This document shows, one piece after another, positions 8,911 through 17,473 of a stretch of DNA of 64,000 nucleotides (positions within the stretch are counted from its first letter, which is position 1; every line of letters begins with the position of its first letter). Position numbers and translations under genes: made by a program. Origin of the DNA: Chitinophagaceae bacterium UBA4411 (GTDB lineage: Bacteria; Bacteroidota; Bacteroidia; Chitinophagales; Chitinophagaceae); contig DGQP01000001.1 of assembly GCA_002400415.1 (NCBI GenBank), positions 62,001 to 126,000 of the forward strand, written 5' to 3'. The notes beneath the pieces are model-generated. The model made no database searches and had not been told where the DNA came from. It saw only the letters and a program-made list of their open reading frames with translations.

Positions 8911-9558
8911 ATGCCCCTTTTTGTTCTCGATAAAGAATTAGCTTTCCCTCCGCCCTATTTAGCAGGTCCCGATGGTTTACTTGCCATGGGCGGCGACCTT
9001 TCACCCGAACGATTATTGTTAGCTTATCGTAATGGCATCTTTCCCTGGTACGAAGGAGAGCACATTCTTTGGTGGGCACCAGATCCGCGTTTTGTACTCT
9101 TCCCCGGAGAATTAAAGATCAGTAAAAATATCAGGCCCTTATTAAAAAAGAAAGAATTTGACTTTACAATCAATAAAGCATTTGTTTCCGTTATTCACCA
9201 GTGTAAAAAAATAACAAGGCCGGGGCAAGATGGCACCTGGATCACCGCCGAAGTGGAAAATGCTTATATTAAAATGCATGAACTTGGATATGCCCATAGT
9301 GCCGAAGTATGGAAAAACAATGAATTGGCCGGAGGATTGTATGGCATAAAACTGGGAAATGTGTTTTTTGGTGAAAGTATGTTCAGTAAAGTAAGTAATG
9401 CTTCCCGCTATGCATTTATCACTTATGTACAACAACTAAAAGAGGAAGGCTTCCAGCTGATAGATTGCCAGGTCTATACTGAATACCTTGAAAGTATGGG
9501 CGCCCGCATGATACCGGGAAAAGAATTCAGCACACTGTTAAAACAGCTGATCAGCTAA
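8911..9558 (+). CDS. aat: Leucyl/phenylalanyl-tRNA-protein transferase
   Basis: A 215-residue cytoplasmic enzyme that transfers Leu or Phe from aminoacyl-tRNA to proteins with N-terminal Arg or Lys, creating a primary N-degron. Family landmarks are GPDGLLAMGGDLSPERLL (about 20-37), the GIFPWY segment, WWAPDPRFVL, GTWIT, GLYGIKLGNVFFGESMFS and the closing DCQVYTEYLESMGAR. Length is normal for the family (about 210-235). It follows clpS closely and its product is the substrate generator for ClpS. It converges on the next gene with only 5 bp between stop codons. Confidence 0.97.
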   Translation: MPLFVLDKELAFPPPYLAGPDGLLAMGGDLSPERLLLAYRNGIFPWYEGEHILWWAPDPRFVLFPGELKISKNIRPLLKKKEFDFTINKAFVSVIHQCKKITRPGQDGTWITAEVENAYIKMHELGYAHSAEVWKNNELAGGLYGIKLGNVFFGESMFSKVSNASRYAFITYVQQLKEEGFQLIDCQVYTEYLESMGARMIPGKEFSTLLKQLIS

Positions 9559-9563
9559 GCAGC

Positions 9564-10295
9564 TCAGAATTTCGATCCCAGATAATGCGGCAGCATAGCC
9601 CTCCAGGTATCCCAGTCGTGTGGCCATTCAGCGCCCCATATATCAAGCTCGTACCACACTCCTTTGTCATACAAAACTTTGGCAAAACGTCCGCTGGCCG
9701 CCGGATCTTCATAATTACCGCTGCCGGTCAGAATATGAATATGCCTGCTCTGGCGTATCTGTTCCAGTATAGCATGATCGGTCAGGTTAGGCATATAATG
9801 CATCGGGCTGTTGAAGTAGACATTGTCATCAAAATGCCCCTTTGAATATTCAGTCAGGTCGTAAACTCCGCTCATTGCGATCACCCCGTTGATAAGATCA
9901 GGCCGTTTCAGAAAGAGATTCATACTGTGTAAGGCCCCAAAGGAGGCACCGCAGGTAATGATAGGCGTCTCACCGCTGGTATTACCCTTAATAAAAGGAA
10001 CCACTTCGTTATATACATAACTGTTCCATTGCTGGTGCCGGATCGATTTATCCCAGGGATTCACATGATTATTCATCCAGCTTTCATTATTGATACTATC
10101 AATAGAAAATACTTTCACCTTCCCGCTGTTAATAAAAGGTGCCAGGTGGTCCATCAGCTGAAACCTTTCATACTCCAGGTAATCAGCGGCGGCAGTAGGA
10201 ATTAATAATAGTGCAAACCCATAATCCCCGTAAGTGGCTATGGGCATTTCCTTATTAAGTGAAGGGCTGTGCCAGGAAGTCAATTCTCTTTTCAT
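9564..10295 (-). CDS. Alpha/beta-hydrolase esterase (COG4947-like)
   Basis: A 243-residue soluble protein without signal peptide. The nucleophile elbow CGASFGALHS places Ser118 in GxSxG, and the probable catalytic His226 is in WPHDWDTW near the C-terminus. The order of segments (ATYGDYGFALLLIP, MDHLAPF, WMNNHVNPWDKSIRHQQW) is that of the esterase-D-like COG4947 group. Those proteins hydrolyse simple esters in vitro; the natural substrate is unknown. It is transcribed alone from the promoter just upstream and converges on aat. Confidence 0.85.
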   Translation of the reverse strand: MKRELTSWHSPSLNKEMPIATYGDYGFALLLIPTAAADYLEYERFQLMDHLAPFINSGKVKVFSIDSINNESWMNNHVNPWDKSIRHQQWNSYVYNEVVPFIKGNTSGETPIITCGASFGALHSMNLFLKRPDLINGVIAMSGVYDLTEYSKGHFDDNVYFNSPMHYMPNLTDHAILEQIRQSRHIHILTGSGNYEDPAASGRFAKVLYDKGVWYELDIWGAEWPHDWDTWRAMLPHYLGSKF

Positions 10296-10330
10296 GTAAA
10301 GGGGTGTTATTTTTAGGACGTTATTTTTTA

Positions 10331-10359
10331 CGAATATAATTGTAATTGGCTAAGAACAA
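10331..10359 (-). promoter_or_regulatory. Promoter of the esterase gene
   Basis: On the minus strand, TTG (10359-10357), 18 bp, then TATATTCG (10338-10331), 36 bp before the esterase ATG. The rest of the 400-bp gap up to the receiver gene shows no gene, hairpin or repeat that I can support. Confidence 0.55.
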
Positions 10360-10698
10360 GCGGGAAACGATGCCCGGGGTCATCCTTCGTATAAGCCAAA
10401 ACAAACCGGACAAACAGTTCGCCGGCAAAGCACAGATATCCCGTGAATAAAAAAAGATACTTCTAAGATTGGTAAATTCAACAAGTAATATTACTTTAGA
10501 TTTTCAGTATTTTTACTAACGTTATTTTACCTGCCCGGCCCTCCTTATCCTTCCGGATCAATGTAAAGTTAGTAAAGCTGCCGCCTGCCAAGGCCCTCCG
10601 GGGATCCGGCAGTTCGGAATCCTGCCTTTTAATTTATTAAAGGAAGGACCCGTCATCCTCTGATAAAACCCGCACATTATTATGTATAAAACTGTTTG

Positions 10699-11115
10699 AT
10701 GAACAACGACCCTATCCGGATCATCCTGGTAGATGACCACAAACTGGCCCGTGAATCATGGTCCCTCCTGCTTGACTATGATACAAGGTTCTCTGTTATT
10801 AAGGAATGTGATAACGGACATGACGCTATTCAGGAAGTTGGCCTCCTGAGACCAGATATATTATTAGTTGATATTAATATGTATCCTCTAAATGGTTTTG
10901 AGGTTGCCCAAAAAGTACTGGAGGAAGACCCTTCAATGAAAATCATCGGAATATCTGTTAACAACCAGCCTTCGTATGCCAATAAGATGCTGGAAATCGG
11001 TGCCCGCGGATTTGTTACCAAGGGCTCTTCCTTTGAGGAAATCACACATGCTATCGTTGAAGTGCATAACGGCAGAAACTACATATGCAACGAGATCAGG
11101 AATATGCAACACTAA
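10699..11115 (+). CDS. Orphan receiver-only response regulator (NarL/FixJ type)
   Basis: A 138-residue complete receiver domain: Asp12-Asp13 after strand 1, phosphoacceptor Asp58 in ILLVDIN, Ser86 and Lys108 in FVTKGSS. It resembles the receiver of LuxR-type regulators, including the closing NGRNYICNEI that normally leads into the linker and helix-turn-helix, but a stop follows within eight residues and no HTH remnant is visible downstream. It is probably a single-domain regulator that works through protein partners or as a phosphate sink. No kinase gene is near. I start at the ATG rather than the TTG codon just before it. Confidence 0.85.
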   Translation: MNNDPIRIILVDDHKLARESWSLLLDYDTRFSVIKECDNGHDAIQEVGLLRPDILLVDINMYPLNGFEVAQKVLEEDPSMKIIGISVNNQPSYANKMLEIGARGFVTKGSSFEEITHAIVEVHNGRNYICNEIRNMQH

Positions 11116-11214
11116 CTGATTTTTCTTTTGTTGATCTATTTTCTTACACCTGCCCGCGGTATGATTGCCTGCTTTTATTAGTTACCGGCTTTTCGCTATC
11201 TGTGCAAAACCCGG

Positions 11215-11222
11215 TAAATTTG
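11215..11222 (+). promoter_or_regulatory. -7 element of valS promoter
   Basis: TAAATTTG matches TAnnTTTG and lies only 7 bp before the valS ATG, implying a leaderless or nearly leaderless mRNA. No clear TTG is seen at the expected -33 distance. Confidence 0.4.
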
Positions 11223-11229
11223 CGGCCTT

Positions 11230-13884
11230 ATGGAATTGTCGAAAAATTTTGAGCATAGCGCCGCCGAACAGCACTGGTACCGGCATTGGCTGGATAGAAA
11301 ATATTTCAAGAGCAGCCCTGATGAAAGGGAACCTTACACGGTGGTCATACCTCCGCCAAATGTAACAGGTGTATTGCACATGGGTCACTGCCTCAACAAT
11401 ACCATACAGGACATCCTGGTCCGCCGTGCTAGGATGCAGGGCAAAAATGCCTGCTGGGTGCCGGGTACTGACCATGCTTCAATAGCCACCGAGGCAAAAG
11501 TGGTTCAAATGCTCCGCGAAAGAGGTATCCAGAAATCATCGCTCAGCCGTGATGAATTTCTGAAATATGCCTGGGAATGGAAAGAGAAATACGGAGGCAT
11601 CATTTTACAGCAATTAAAAAAACTGGGGTGCAGCCTCGACTGGGACCGCACCAGTTTTACCATGGACCCTGATTACTACCAGTCAGTGATCAGTGTTTTT
11701 ATTGACCTGTATAACAAAGGTTATATCTATCGTGGCAAACGAATGATCAACTGGGATGTCAAGGCCAAGACAGCGCTGAGCGATGAAGAAGTGATCCGGA
11801 AAGAGGCACAACAAAAATTATATCATTTAAGATACAAAATTGATGTACCAGGTGATGAATACATTGTAATTGCTACGGTAAGGCCAGAGACCATCATGGG
11901 CGATACCGCTATCTGTGTTCATCCCAAAGACGAACGCTATAAACACCTGCATGGAAAATTTGCTTTTGTTCCATTAATCAACAGGCGTATTCCCATCATC
12001 ACCGATGATTATGTGACGATGGAATTTGGTACCGGTGCGCTGAAAGTTACCCCGGCACACGATATGAACGATAACCTGCTGGGGCAAAAACATAACCTCG
12101 AAGTTGTTGATATCTTAAACGAAGACGGAACACTGAATGAAGAAGCACATATCTATATTGGTGAAGACCGTTTTGAAGCGAGAAAAAAAATTGCACGTGA
12201 GCTGGAAGAAAAAGGCTTTTTACTAAAGACAGAAGATTATACCAGCGAAGTAGGATATAGTGAAAGAACAGACGCCGTGGTGGAACCGCGGCTCAGTTTG
12301 CAATGGTGGGTGGATATGAAAAAAATATCCGGGCCGGCATTGAATGCGGTGATGGAGGATGATATCAAGTTCTATCCCGCTAAATTTAAGAACCTGTACC
12401 GCCACTGGATGGAGAATATCAAAGACTGGTGTATCAGCCGCCAGCTCTGGTGGGGTCATCGTATTCCCGCCTGGTATGATGCAAAAGGAAATTACGTTGT
12501 AGCCAGAGATGAACAGGAAGCCAAAGAAATATACAGGAAGAAATATGGACAACAATCCGCAGGCAACGGCGATGGACCATTGACCATGGACCATGGACTA
12601 ACACAGGATGAAGATTGTCTTGATACCTGGTTCTCGTCCTGGCTCTGGCCTTTTGAAGTATTTAAAGGATACAGCAACCCCGGCAATAAAGATGTTAATT
12701 ACTATTATCCCACTAATACATTAGTAACAGCACCCGAGATCATTTTCTTCTGGGTGGCGAGGATGATCATGGCGGGCTATGAATACAAAGGACAGAAACC
12801 TTTTAATGAAGTTTATTTCACCGGTATCGTAAGAGACAAGCAGGGCCGGAAAATGAGTAAAAGCCTTGGCAATTCACCTGACCTGCTGGAAATGATTGAC
12901 AAAGACGGGGCTGATGCTGTTCGCTTCGGTATTATGATCTCCTCTCCTGCCGGAAACGACCTGATGTGGGATCCTGCTGGCAATGAACAAGGCCGTTTCT
13001 TTATTAATAAGATGTGGAATGCCCTGAAGCTGGTGAAGATGTGGGAAGGGAGACAGTCAGGAGTATTGAGCCAGGAGTCGGGCGTTGATAACTTCGCAGT
13101 ACAATGGTTCGAAAACCGCCTGCATGAAGCTAAAGCAGAAATTGATGAGTTGTACAAAGATTTCCGGTTAAGTGAAATTCTGAAAACAATTTATTCGCTG
13201 ATCTGGGATGATTTCTGTTCCTGGTATTTGGAGTGGGTGAAACCGGGTTTTGAACAGCCCATTGATAAAGACGTATACGAAAAAACTGTTGGCTTCTTCG
13301 ATGAACTGCTGCAACTACTGCACCCCTTCATGCCTTTTATCACGGAAGAGATATATCACCAGTTAAAGGAAAGAAAAGATGACCTGACTATAAAAGAATA
13401 CTCACCGGTTTTACCTGCAGATAAAACATCTCTTGCAGCTGCTGCTCTTTTAAAAGAAGTTATCACTGCCATTCGTGATGCGAGGGTAAAGAACCAGCTA
13501 AAACCCAAAGACACGATCAGGCTGCATATATTATCAGACGATACCGCAACATACAAATCTGTTGAACCGATACTGGCAAGGCAGATAAATGCTGAAGCCG
13601 TAATCTATGCAACAGCATCTGTTAGAAATAGTATTACTGTAGTTGTCCAAAAAGACAAGTTCTTCCTGGAAACAACAACGATACTGGACACCACTTCTCA
13701 AAAAGAACAATTACAAAAAGATCTTGACTATCTGAAAGGGTTCCTTATCTCTGTTGATAAAAAACTCAGCAATGAAAAATTTGTCAGCAATGCCAAACCA
13801 GAAGTAGTGGAAAGTGAGCGCAGGAAAAAAGCAGATGCTGAAGAAAAAATCAGGGTGATTGAGGAAAGTTTAGCTTCTTTATAA
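11230..13884 (+). CDS. valS: Valine--tRNA ligase
   Basis: A complete 884-residue class Ia synthetase that charges tRNA-Val in the cytoplasm. The HIGH-type motif is PPPNVTGVLHMGH (41-53) and KMSKS is at 541-545. The editing (CP1) domain includes VRPETIMGDTAICVHP and EFGTGALKVTPAHD, and the WWGHRIPAWY segment is typical of ValS. The C-terminus carries a coiled-coil arm (QKEQLQKDLDYL onwards). Two short stretches encoded by degenerate 7-bp repeats (12572-12599 and 13055-13082) sit in what look like surface loops: GPLTMDHGLT just before the catalytic core resumes, and RQSGVLSQESGV at the start of the anticodon-binding domain. Both keep the frame. Confidence 0.98.
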   Translation: MELSKNFEHSAAEQHWYRHWLDRKYFKSSPDEREPYTVVIPPPNVTGVLHMGHCLNNTIQDILVRRARMQGKNACWVPGTDHASIATEAKVVQMLRERGIQKSSLSRDEFLKYAWEWKEKYGGIILQQLKKLGCSLDWDRTSFTMDPDYYQSVISVFIDLYNKGYIYRGKRMINWDVKAKTALSDEEVIRKEAQQKLYHLRYKIDVPGDEYIVIATVRPETIMGDTAICVHPKDERYKHLHGKFAFVPLINRRIPIITDDYVTMEFGTGALKVTPAHDMNDNLLGQKHNLEVVDILNEDGTLNEEAHIYIGEDRFEARKKIARELEEKGFLLKTEDYTSEVGYSERTDAVVEPRLSLQWWVDMKKISGPALNAVMEDDIKFYPAKFKNLYRHWMENIKDWCISRQLWWGHRIPAWYDAKGNYVVARDEQEAKEIYRKKYGQQSAGNGDGPLTMDHGLTQDEDCLDTWFSSWLWPFEVFKGYSNPGNKDVNYYYPTNTLVTAPEIIFFWVARMIMAGYEYKGQKPFNEVYFTGIVRDKQGRKMSKSLGNSPDLLEMIDKDGADAVRFGIMISSPAGNDLMWDPAGNEQGRFFINKMWNALKLVKMWEGRQSGVLSQESGVDNFAVQWFENRLHEAKAEIDELYKDFRLSEILKTIYSLIWDDFCSWYLEWVKPGFEQPIDKDVYEKTVGFFDELLQLLHPFMPFITEEIYHQLKERKDDLTIKEYSPVLPADKTSLAAAALLKEVITAIRDARVKNQLKPKDTIRLHILSDDTATYKSVEPILARQINAEAVIYATASVRNSITVVVQKDKFFLETTTILDTTSQKEQLQKDLDYLKGFLISVDKKLSNEKFVSNAKPEVVESERRKKADAEEKIRVIEESLASL
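12572..12599 (+). repeat. Degenerate 7-bp tandem repeat inside valS (block A)
   Basis: Four consecutive heptamers: ATGGACC, ATTGACC, ATGGACC, ATGGACT. It adds in-frame loop residues and resembles the short tandemly repeated heptamers known from filamentous cyanobacteria. Confidence 0.8.
13055..13082 (+). repeat. Degenerate 7-bp tandem repeat inside valS (block B)
   Basis: Four heptamers: AGTCAGG, AGTATTG, AGCCAGG, AGTCGGG. Same period as block A but a different unit, also in frame in a linker of valS. Confidence 0.7.
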
Positions 13885-13891
13885 TTTTTCT

Positions 13892-13952
13892 ACAAAGACA
13901 CGAAGCACAAATAGCTATTATGATTAGGACCTTGCATGTTTCGTGTCTTTGT
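13892..13952. terminator. Inverted repeat between convergent valS and the next gene
   Basis: Arms ACAAAGACACGAAGCA (13892-13907) and TGTTTCGTGTCTTTGT (13937-13952) pair over 16 bp with one mismatch around a 29-bp spacer. There is no proper T run after either arm, so it may be a bidirectional terminator or a dispersed palindromic element. Confidence 0.45.
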
Positions 13953-13966
13953 GTATACTCCTTAAA

Positions 13967-16768
13967 TTACCGGGGCAAAATACTCACCGGCAGCACCAGT
14001 TCAAAAACAGTTCCTTTAAATCCGTCAAACTGATCCCTGTCCAGCAGCCGGCTAACCCGGAAACCAAACGTCAGCGGGTATTGGTTCCACCATTTCGTGT
14101 CTACAAAAACCTCTCCGCCAGCACTGCGCTGATCCCTTGTTTGTGTTTTATCTCTTGAATATACTTTGGTAAAATCATAAAAGGCGTTAGCACGGACCCG
14201 CTGCAGGTACAGAATATTGGCAAATCCAAAATCAGTATGCCAGACGGGGAAATGATAATTGGCAGACAACCGCCACATTCTTGAAAAATACCGGCCGGTA
14301 TACCCTCTTGCATAGGCAAACCGGTTAGAGAAAACAGTATTGATTGTGTCTACCTGTTGAAAGCTCCCGGTCAGCACCAGGTTATGATTAGCCATTACAC
14401 CGGGTAAATAAACAGTTGCATTTCCTAAAAATTGCCGGCTTTCCAAATCAGAGATAGCATACCGGTGGTTCAGGGTGATACCATATCCCAGCCTGGGGAA
14501 AATATGCTGGGTGGCCCTTTGCACCTGCTGGTTCCAGGAAATAAAATGATGCAGGTAACTGAAACCGGTATTGCCCATTGAATCTTTGAAGAAGCCCTTA
14601 TTGAATTCGTTACGGTAATAATAATTGGTACCGATAGTAAACTGCTTAAAACTCCGCCCCCCGGTAAAATTAAGCGGCACACTCAATCCAATTCTTGAAT
14701 CCAGCTGATCCCATTGGCGCAGGCGGCTGCCCGCTGTTCTTTCCCTGTTAAACGTATATTCAGTTCCCGCACTGAGATAAGGAAACCAGCCACCAAAAAT
14801 GGTACTAAATCCAACTGCATTGGTTTTCTCATCCTGGTTATATAAATAGTATAGTTCAGTTTGGAGCGTATTCAATATATTCTCCCCATATAAAGAAAAG
14901 GTAAAAACAGGATCCTCGTAATATGGTCTCCAGCTATGAAAATTCAGCAACCTTGTTCCTTTATTATATTTTTCTGTGCTGAATTCTCTTGCCCCCGCTT
15001 TACTTAGTAATATATCACTAACCTGCTCTGTTCCTGCAATTACAAACTTGCTATCAGCGTCTGGTGACAGGGGCTGATTGACTTCCGTCCTGCTAATGGC
15101 AGTGAGTGGCTGTTGTTGCAGCTGGTAGCCTTCAGCAGTAAAAGAAGACCAGGTAATTTTCCCTCCCGACACATTCACATAGTAATTCCCCAGCGGGCCA
15201 TTACTGATCTTAAACAATCTCTTATCACTTAACTGCAAAGCGAACACATCATCATTTCCGCCATAGGAAGCTGTAAAATAAACGATGCCTTCACTAACAC
15301 AAGGATAGCCCACCACATTATAGGAAGGAGATATCAGTCTTACCAGATTTCCTGAAGATATCTCAGCATGCGCCAATGCCATTTTACCATCTTTCAACCG
15401 CACGGCTGTCACTAAATTATCTTCATCAATGAATTTAGGATCCGTGAACAACATAATATCAGCTGATCTGATCACATTTAATACCCTTCCATCCTCAGCA
15501 GCTATGATATGGATTTCACTCTTACCTCCCGGATCTACCAGTACAGCCGCTATTTTTTTTCCGCTGGCAGCTATATCGGGTGTAAAATATTTTGTTTTAT
15601 GAGTAATCGTACGTTGCTGTCCCGTTTGTATATCCAGCAACCGTATCACACTGTAATCTCTCCAGCCCCAGCGGGGATCCGTTTCATAAGCTGCATAAAC
15701 AATTTTTCCATTCCTGTAAGAGAACTGTTCATCAATAGAAATATCTTTTACTCTTACCTGCTTCTCCCCGTTTTTATCTTTAATAAAAAATGCGGGGCGG
15801 TGGCGATAAGTTGTTTTCAGATATAACAATGAATCTTCCCCTATCGTGTAGGGGAACAAATAAGAAGTCACATATTGCTTATTGACAGGAAATACAAACT
15901 GGTCTTTTGTGGCAGCTACTCCCGGCTTATTTCTCTGATAGAATTCAAAAGCCTGCTCCCGGAAAGTTTTATAGTCCACAGCAGCATGCCGCTCAATTGC
16001 TTTTTGAAAAGGGTACAATAACCCTTTAAAAGCGCTGGCATCTTTTGTCACTTTCGTCCAGAAATCCAGGCCATATTTCTCCCGGCCATAATTCACCAGC
16101 AGGTAACCGAGATAATAATGATTGGGCACATAATCCTTTAATGACCCGTTCCGTAATTTCATCCAGGAATATTTCTTACCCGCCTGCCACAACGAAGGAT
16201 AAGCATTTAAAAACAGGGGCAGCTTTCCCCTGCCCTGCTTTGTCAGTATGGTTTCATTATACACGGCATCCCCTTCATAAAACCAGTCGGGTACAGAAGC
16301 ATTGACAGCTAATGCCAGCCCTTCTTCCCCAAACAGGGTTCCCATTGTTTTACTAAGCCCATTTCTAAAATTATTGAACTGCTGCACATGCCGGTATTCA
16401 TGCACCGCCAGTTGGTCTGTCCACGAAATACTGCCTTCATCAAAATTGCTGAGTACGGGTGTCAGGTAAAATTCACTCCGGAAAGGGCCTAACCCCACAT
16501 AACCATTCCCAACCGCTGTCTGGTTCTGAAGAACAATATTGATCTTTCGCAACTGGTCACCCAGTGAAACCGGTTGCTGTGCAGCCAGGTAATGCACGAC
16601 AGATGCTATTCTTTTTGCAGCACTGTCCATGCCCCCGGGAAAAATAATCCTGGCCGTATCCGTACTGATCTGCTGCCATTTTTGTGAAGGAGGCGTGCCG
16701 CCAAACTGCTGCCCATAAAAGAGAATTGTAATTAACAGCAAACAAAGCGTACCATAAAGTTTCCGCAT
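13967..16768 (-). CDS. Outer-membrane protein with peptidase-MA-like head, TolB-like propeller and C-terminal barrel
   Basis: A 933-residue exported protein. After a signal peptide (1-20), residues about 30-290 look like a peptidase-MA-type gluzincin: the zinc motif HEYRH (123-127) and, 38 residues later, WFYEGDA, whose Glu165 is the expected third zinc ligand. Residues about 300-600 contain repeated propeller-like strands such as DPRWGWRDYSVIRLLDIQTG, and the last 300 residues are alternating amphipathic strands ending ELVLPVSILPR, consistent with an outer-membrane barrel. Related Bacteroidota proteins are often labelled TolB- or biopolymer-transporter-like. It may be a surface or periplasmic protease tethered to a barrel; the substrate is unknown. 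It converges on valS and seems to be a single gene. Confidence 0.8.
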   Translation of the reverse strand: MRKLYGTLCLLLITILFYGQQFGGTPPSQKWQQISTDTARIIFPGGMDSAAKRIASVVHYLAAQQPVSLGDQLRKINIVLQNQTAVGNGYVGLGPFRSEFYLTPVLSNFDEGSISWTDQLAVHEYRHVQQFNNFRNGLSKTMGTLFGEEGLALAVNASVPDWFYEGDAVYNETILTKQGRGKLPLFLNAYPSLWQAGKKYSWMKLRNGSLKDYVPNHYYLGYLLVNYGREKYGLDFWTKVTKDASAFKGLLYPFQKAIERHAAVDYKTFREQAFEFYQRNKPGVAATKDQFVFPVNKQYVTSYLFPYTIGEDSLLYLKTTYRHRPAFFIKDKNGEKQVRVKDISIDEQFSYRNGKIVYAAYETDPRWGWRDYSVIRLLDIQTGQQRTITHKTKYFTPDIAASGKKIAAVLVDPGGKSEIHIIAAEDGRVLNVIRSADIMLFTDPKFIDEDNLVTAVRLKDGKMALAHAEISSGNLVRLISPSYNVVGYPCVSEGIVYFTASYGGNDDVFALQLSDKRLFKISNGPLGNYYVNVSGGKITWSSFTAEGYQLQQQPLTAISRTEVNQPLSPDADSKFVIAGTEQVSDILLSKAGAREFSTEKYNKGTRLLNFHSWRPYYEDPVFTFSLYGENILNTLQTELYYLYNQDEKTNAVGFSTIFGGWFPYLSAGTEYTFNRERTAGSRLRQWDQLDSRIGLSVPLNFTGGRSFKQFTIGTNYYYRNEFNKGFFKDSMGNTGFSYLHHFISWNQQVQRATQHIFPRLGYGITLNHRYAISDLESRQFLGNATVYLPGVMANHNLVLTGSFQQVDTINTVFSNRFAYARGYTGRYFSRMWRLSANYHFPVWHTDFGFANILYLQRVRANAFYDFTKVYSRDKTQTRDQRSAGGEVFVDTKWWNQYPLTFGFRVSRLLDRDQFDGFKGTVFELVLPVSILPR

Positions 16769-16910
16769 TGGGAAAAGATTTAAACGGAAGTTACAACGGA
16801 AAATACAAAATCAATACGCTGGCACTTTTCCACTTATACAACAGCTTTCTCTACTTGTAAAAAAACAGCGAACTTCATTCTATTGTTTTAATCATCAAAC
16901 CCTGCAAATT

Positions 16911-17420
16911 ATGCCAAGACCTGACCTTTCCCGTGTTACTGCTTTCTATCACCGTTATATCAACCTGGTAAAAGAAGATGATTTGGTAACCGCTTTAAAA
17001 AAACAATCCGATTCATTCCCTGGTTTCCTGGCATCCATACCGGCAGCAAAAAGAGAATACCGGTATGCAGAAGGCAAGTGGACTGTTAAAGAAATGCTCC
17101 AGCATATTATAGACACGGAAAGAATATTCGCTTACCGGGGACTTTGCATAGCCCGCAAAGAGCAAGCGTCTTTACCCGGTTTTGATGAGAACGAATATGC
17201 AGACAACTCCAAAGCAGGCAGCCGGAGCTGGGATGACCTGGTGGAGGAATTCAAAGTTACCCGCCGGTCCAACGAGATCCTGTTCAGTTCGTTTGATAAT
17301 GAACAATTGGAAACCAATGGTACTGCTAACGGCAACCCGGTTTATGTTTTACCAATCGGGTTTATGCTGGTGGGGCATATCGAACACCATGTCAATGTGC
17401 TCAAAGAAAGGTACCTGTAG
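16911..17420 (+). CDS. DinB/YfiT-like metal-dependent protein
   Basis: A 169-residue four-helix-bundle protein of the DinB superfamily. The three metal ligands are His65 in KEMLQHIIDTE and His156/His160 in GHIEHHVNVLKERY. Members act as thiol S-transferases (bacillithiol and similar) or have unknown roles; no substrate can be assigned. The protein is cytoplasmic and has normal family length. It is a single gene that converges on prc with a shared terminator. Confidence 0.9.
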   Translation: MPRPDLSRVTAFYHRYINLVKEDDLVTALKKQSDSFPGFLASIPAAKREYRYAEGKWTVKEMLQHIIDTERIFAYRGLCIARKEQASLPGFDENEYADNSKAGSRSWDDLVEEFKVTRRSNEILFSSFDNEQLETNGTANGNPVYVLPIGFMLVGHIEHHVNVLKERYL

Positions 17421-17428
17421 AAAAAGAA

Positions 17429-17457
17429 ACAGGGGTATCATTTTTTGATACCCCTGT
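17429..17457. terminator. Terminator between convergent DinB gene and prc
   Basis: Perfect 12-bp inverted repeat ACAGGGGTATCA/TGATACCCCTGT with a 5-T loop. The T-rich tail is better on the minus strand, so it mainly serves prc. Confidence 0.75.
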
Positions 17458-17473
17458 ACTCGCTGTTGTTTTA

